Source of the DNA: Methanosarcinaceae archaeon
GTDB taxonomy: Archaea; Halobacteriota; Methanosarcinia; Methanosarcinales; Methanosarcinaceae
Direction of reading: 5' to 3'
Assembly: GCA_020793555.1 (NCBI GenBank)
Contig: DQIO01000166.1
Coordinates: 1 to 5,436 of the forward strand
DNA length: 5,436 bases
A model generated the notes under the pieces. That model did no database searches, was not told where the DNA came from, and saw only the letters and a program-made list of their open reading frames with translations. Shown here one piece after another: positions 4,772-5,436 of this stretch. Within the stretch, counting starts at the first letter, position 1. Each line of letters starts with the position of its first letter. The position numbers and the translations under genes were made by a program.

Positions 4772-5436
4772 ATGAACAAAAACGACATAAAATCCACAAT
4801 CCTAAAAAAAATCAAACCGACAGCAGATGAGCGAGCACTCCTATCAACTGTTGCGAACGAACTAATAGAAAAAGTCAATTCCACAGCAGCCGGACAAAAT
4901 ATACCAGACGTATCTGCCCGGTTGGTAGGTTCAGCTGCAAGAGGCACATGGATATCCGGCACACATGACCTTGATATGTTCATCACTTTTCCCGAAGAAA
5001 CGAGCAGGGAAGAACTTGAAGAGTTTGGACTTTCAATCGCAAGGGAAATCGCAAAGGATGCTGAAAAATCGGAAGAACGTTATGCTGAACATCCATATAT
5101 CAATATGAGATACAGGGATTTCGATGTTGATCTTGTGCCTTGTTTCAGGGTATCTTCACCAAGCAGCATAAAATCGGCAGTTGACAGAACACCATTCCAC
5201 AACGAGTTCATAAAGCAGAATATCAGCGGACTTGAAGACGATGTACTTCTTCTCAAACAACTAATGCGAGGTGGAGGAGTGTATGGTTCAGAGTTACGAA
5301 CACAGGGGTTTTCAGGCTACCTTACAGAACTTCTGGTCATCCGGTTTGGCTCTTTTGAAAATGTACTGGGTAGTGCATGTGACTGGAAACCCAATCTTGT
5401 TATCGACATAAAAGAACACGGTTTGTTGAAGCACAC
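4772..5436 (+). CDS. cca: CCA tRNA nucleotidyltransferase, archaeal class I, N-terminal part (continues beyond right edge)
   Basis: Adds or repairs the 3'-terminal CCA of tRNAs from CTP and ATP without a nucleic-acid template, in the cytoplasm. The visible 221 codons cover the nucleotidyltransferase head and part of the central domain. The polymerase beta-type motif is RLVGSAARGTWISGTHDLDMF (residues 50-70), with metal ligands D66 and D68; the archaeal family typically has E-x-D or D-x-D here. The third carboxylate D120 is in DFDVDLVPCF (116-125). Then SAVDRTPFHNEF and LLLKQLMRGGGVYGSELRTQGFSGYLTELLV follow, both characteristic of archaeal class I enzymes. The family is usually about 430-460 aa, so about half is missing. 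The ATG at 4772 has no obvious ribosome binding site. It is transcribed in the same direction as the unknown operon but after a 162-bp gap, so probably separately. Confidence 0.93.
   Translation, partial: MNKNDIKSTILKKIKPTADERALLSTVANELIEKVNSTAAGQNIPDVSARLVGSAARGTWISGTHDLDMFITFPEETSREELEEFGLSIAREIAKDAEKSEERYAEHPYINMRYRDFDVDLVPCFRVSSPSSIKSAVDRTPFHNEFIKQNISGLEDDVLLLKQLMRGGGVYGSELRTQGFSGYLTELLVIRFGSFENVLGSACDWKPNLVIDIKEHGLLKH

Noticed and set aside
4756..4986. 76-codon minus-strand open frame
   Set aside because: Antisense to the CCA-adding enzyme, which is unambiguous on the plus strand.
1..5436. CRISPR array or tRNA gene as integration site
   Set aside because: No regularly spaced short repeats and no cloverleaf-like sequence with a TTCGA-type T arm were found on either strand by eye.

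Overview
The window looks like chromosomal DNA from a methanogenic archaeon, most likely a mesophilic or cold-tolerant member of the Methanosarcinaceae. The basis is an archaeal class I CCA-adding enzyme, a methanogen-type LL-diaminopimelate aminotransferase (DapL), AT-rich intergenic DNA with TATA-like boxes, and purine-rich ribosome binding sites. The genus is an inference from protein similarity recalled by eye, not from a search.

Layout. Positions 1-509 (minus) hold the first 169 codons of dapL, whose 3' part lies beyond the left edge. Positions 664-2459 (minus) hold a tightly coupled pair read toward dapL: a 397-aa RecF/SMC-like AAA ATPase, then a 202-aa DUF4276 (TOPRIM-like) protein. 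Just upstream of the pair, at 2642-2923, lies a second, truncated copy of the dapL 5' end with its promoter, ribosome binding site and start codon. The two dapL copies (about 351-620 and 2654-2923) form a 270-bp direct repeat with an exact offset of 2303 bp. The promoter-proximal 198 bp are identical, while the coding-side 72 bp carry 11 differences. The pair therefore sits on a 2303-bp duplicated-end cassette that looks inserted into, and could recombine out of, the dapL 5' region.

Positions 2924-3280 are noncoding, with a G-run-rich stretch, two small palindromes sharing a 9-mer, and a TATA-like box. Positions 3281-4609 (plus) hold three compact genes in operon arrangement. None has a function I recognise; the first resembles the DUF3467 pattern and the second ends in a helix-turn-helix-like segment. 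After a 162-bp gap, the plus-strand CCA tRNA nucleotidyltransferase gene begins at 4772 and runs off the right edge.

How the parts fit. DapL (lysine/diaminopimelate synthesis) and the CCA enzyme (tRNA maturation) are housekeeping genes. The DNA between them is accessory: an ATPase plus TOPRIM-like pair whose architecture recalls split OLD-type/PARIS-like defence modules, and a separate three-gene unknown operon. The most notable observation is the mosaic dapL duplication. It suggests the pair arrived with a dapL fragment from a different allele, and left dapL intact with a promoter on one side and an orphan dapL promoter pointing into the acquired genes on the other.
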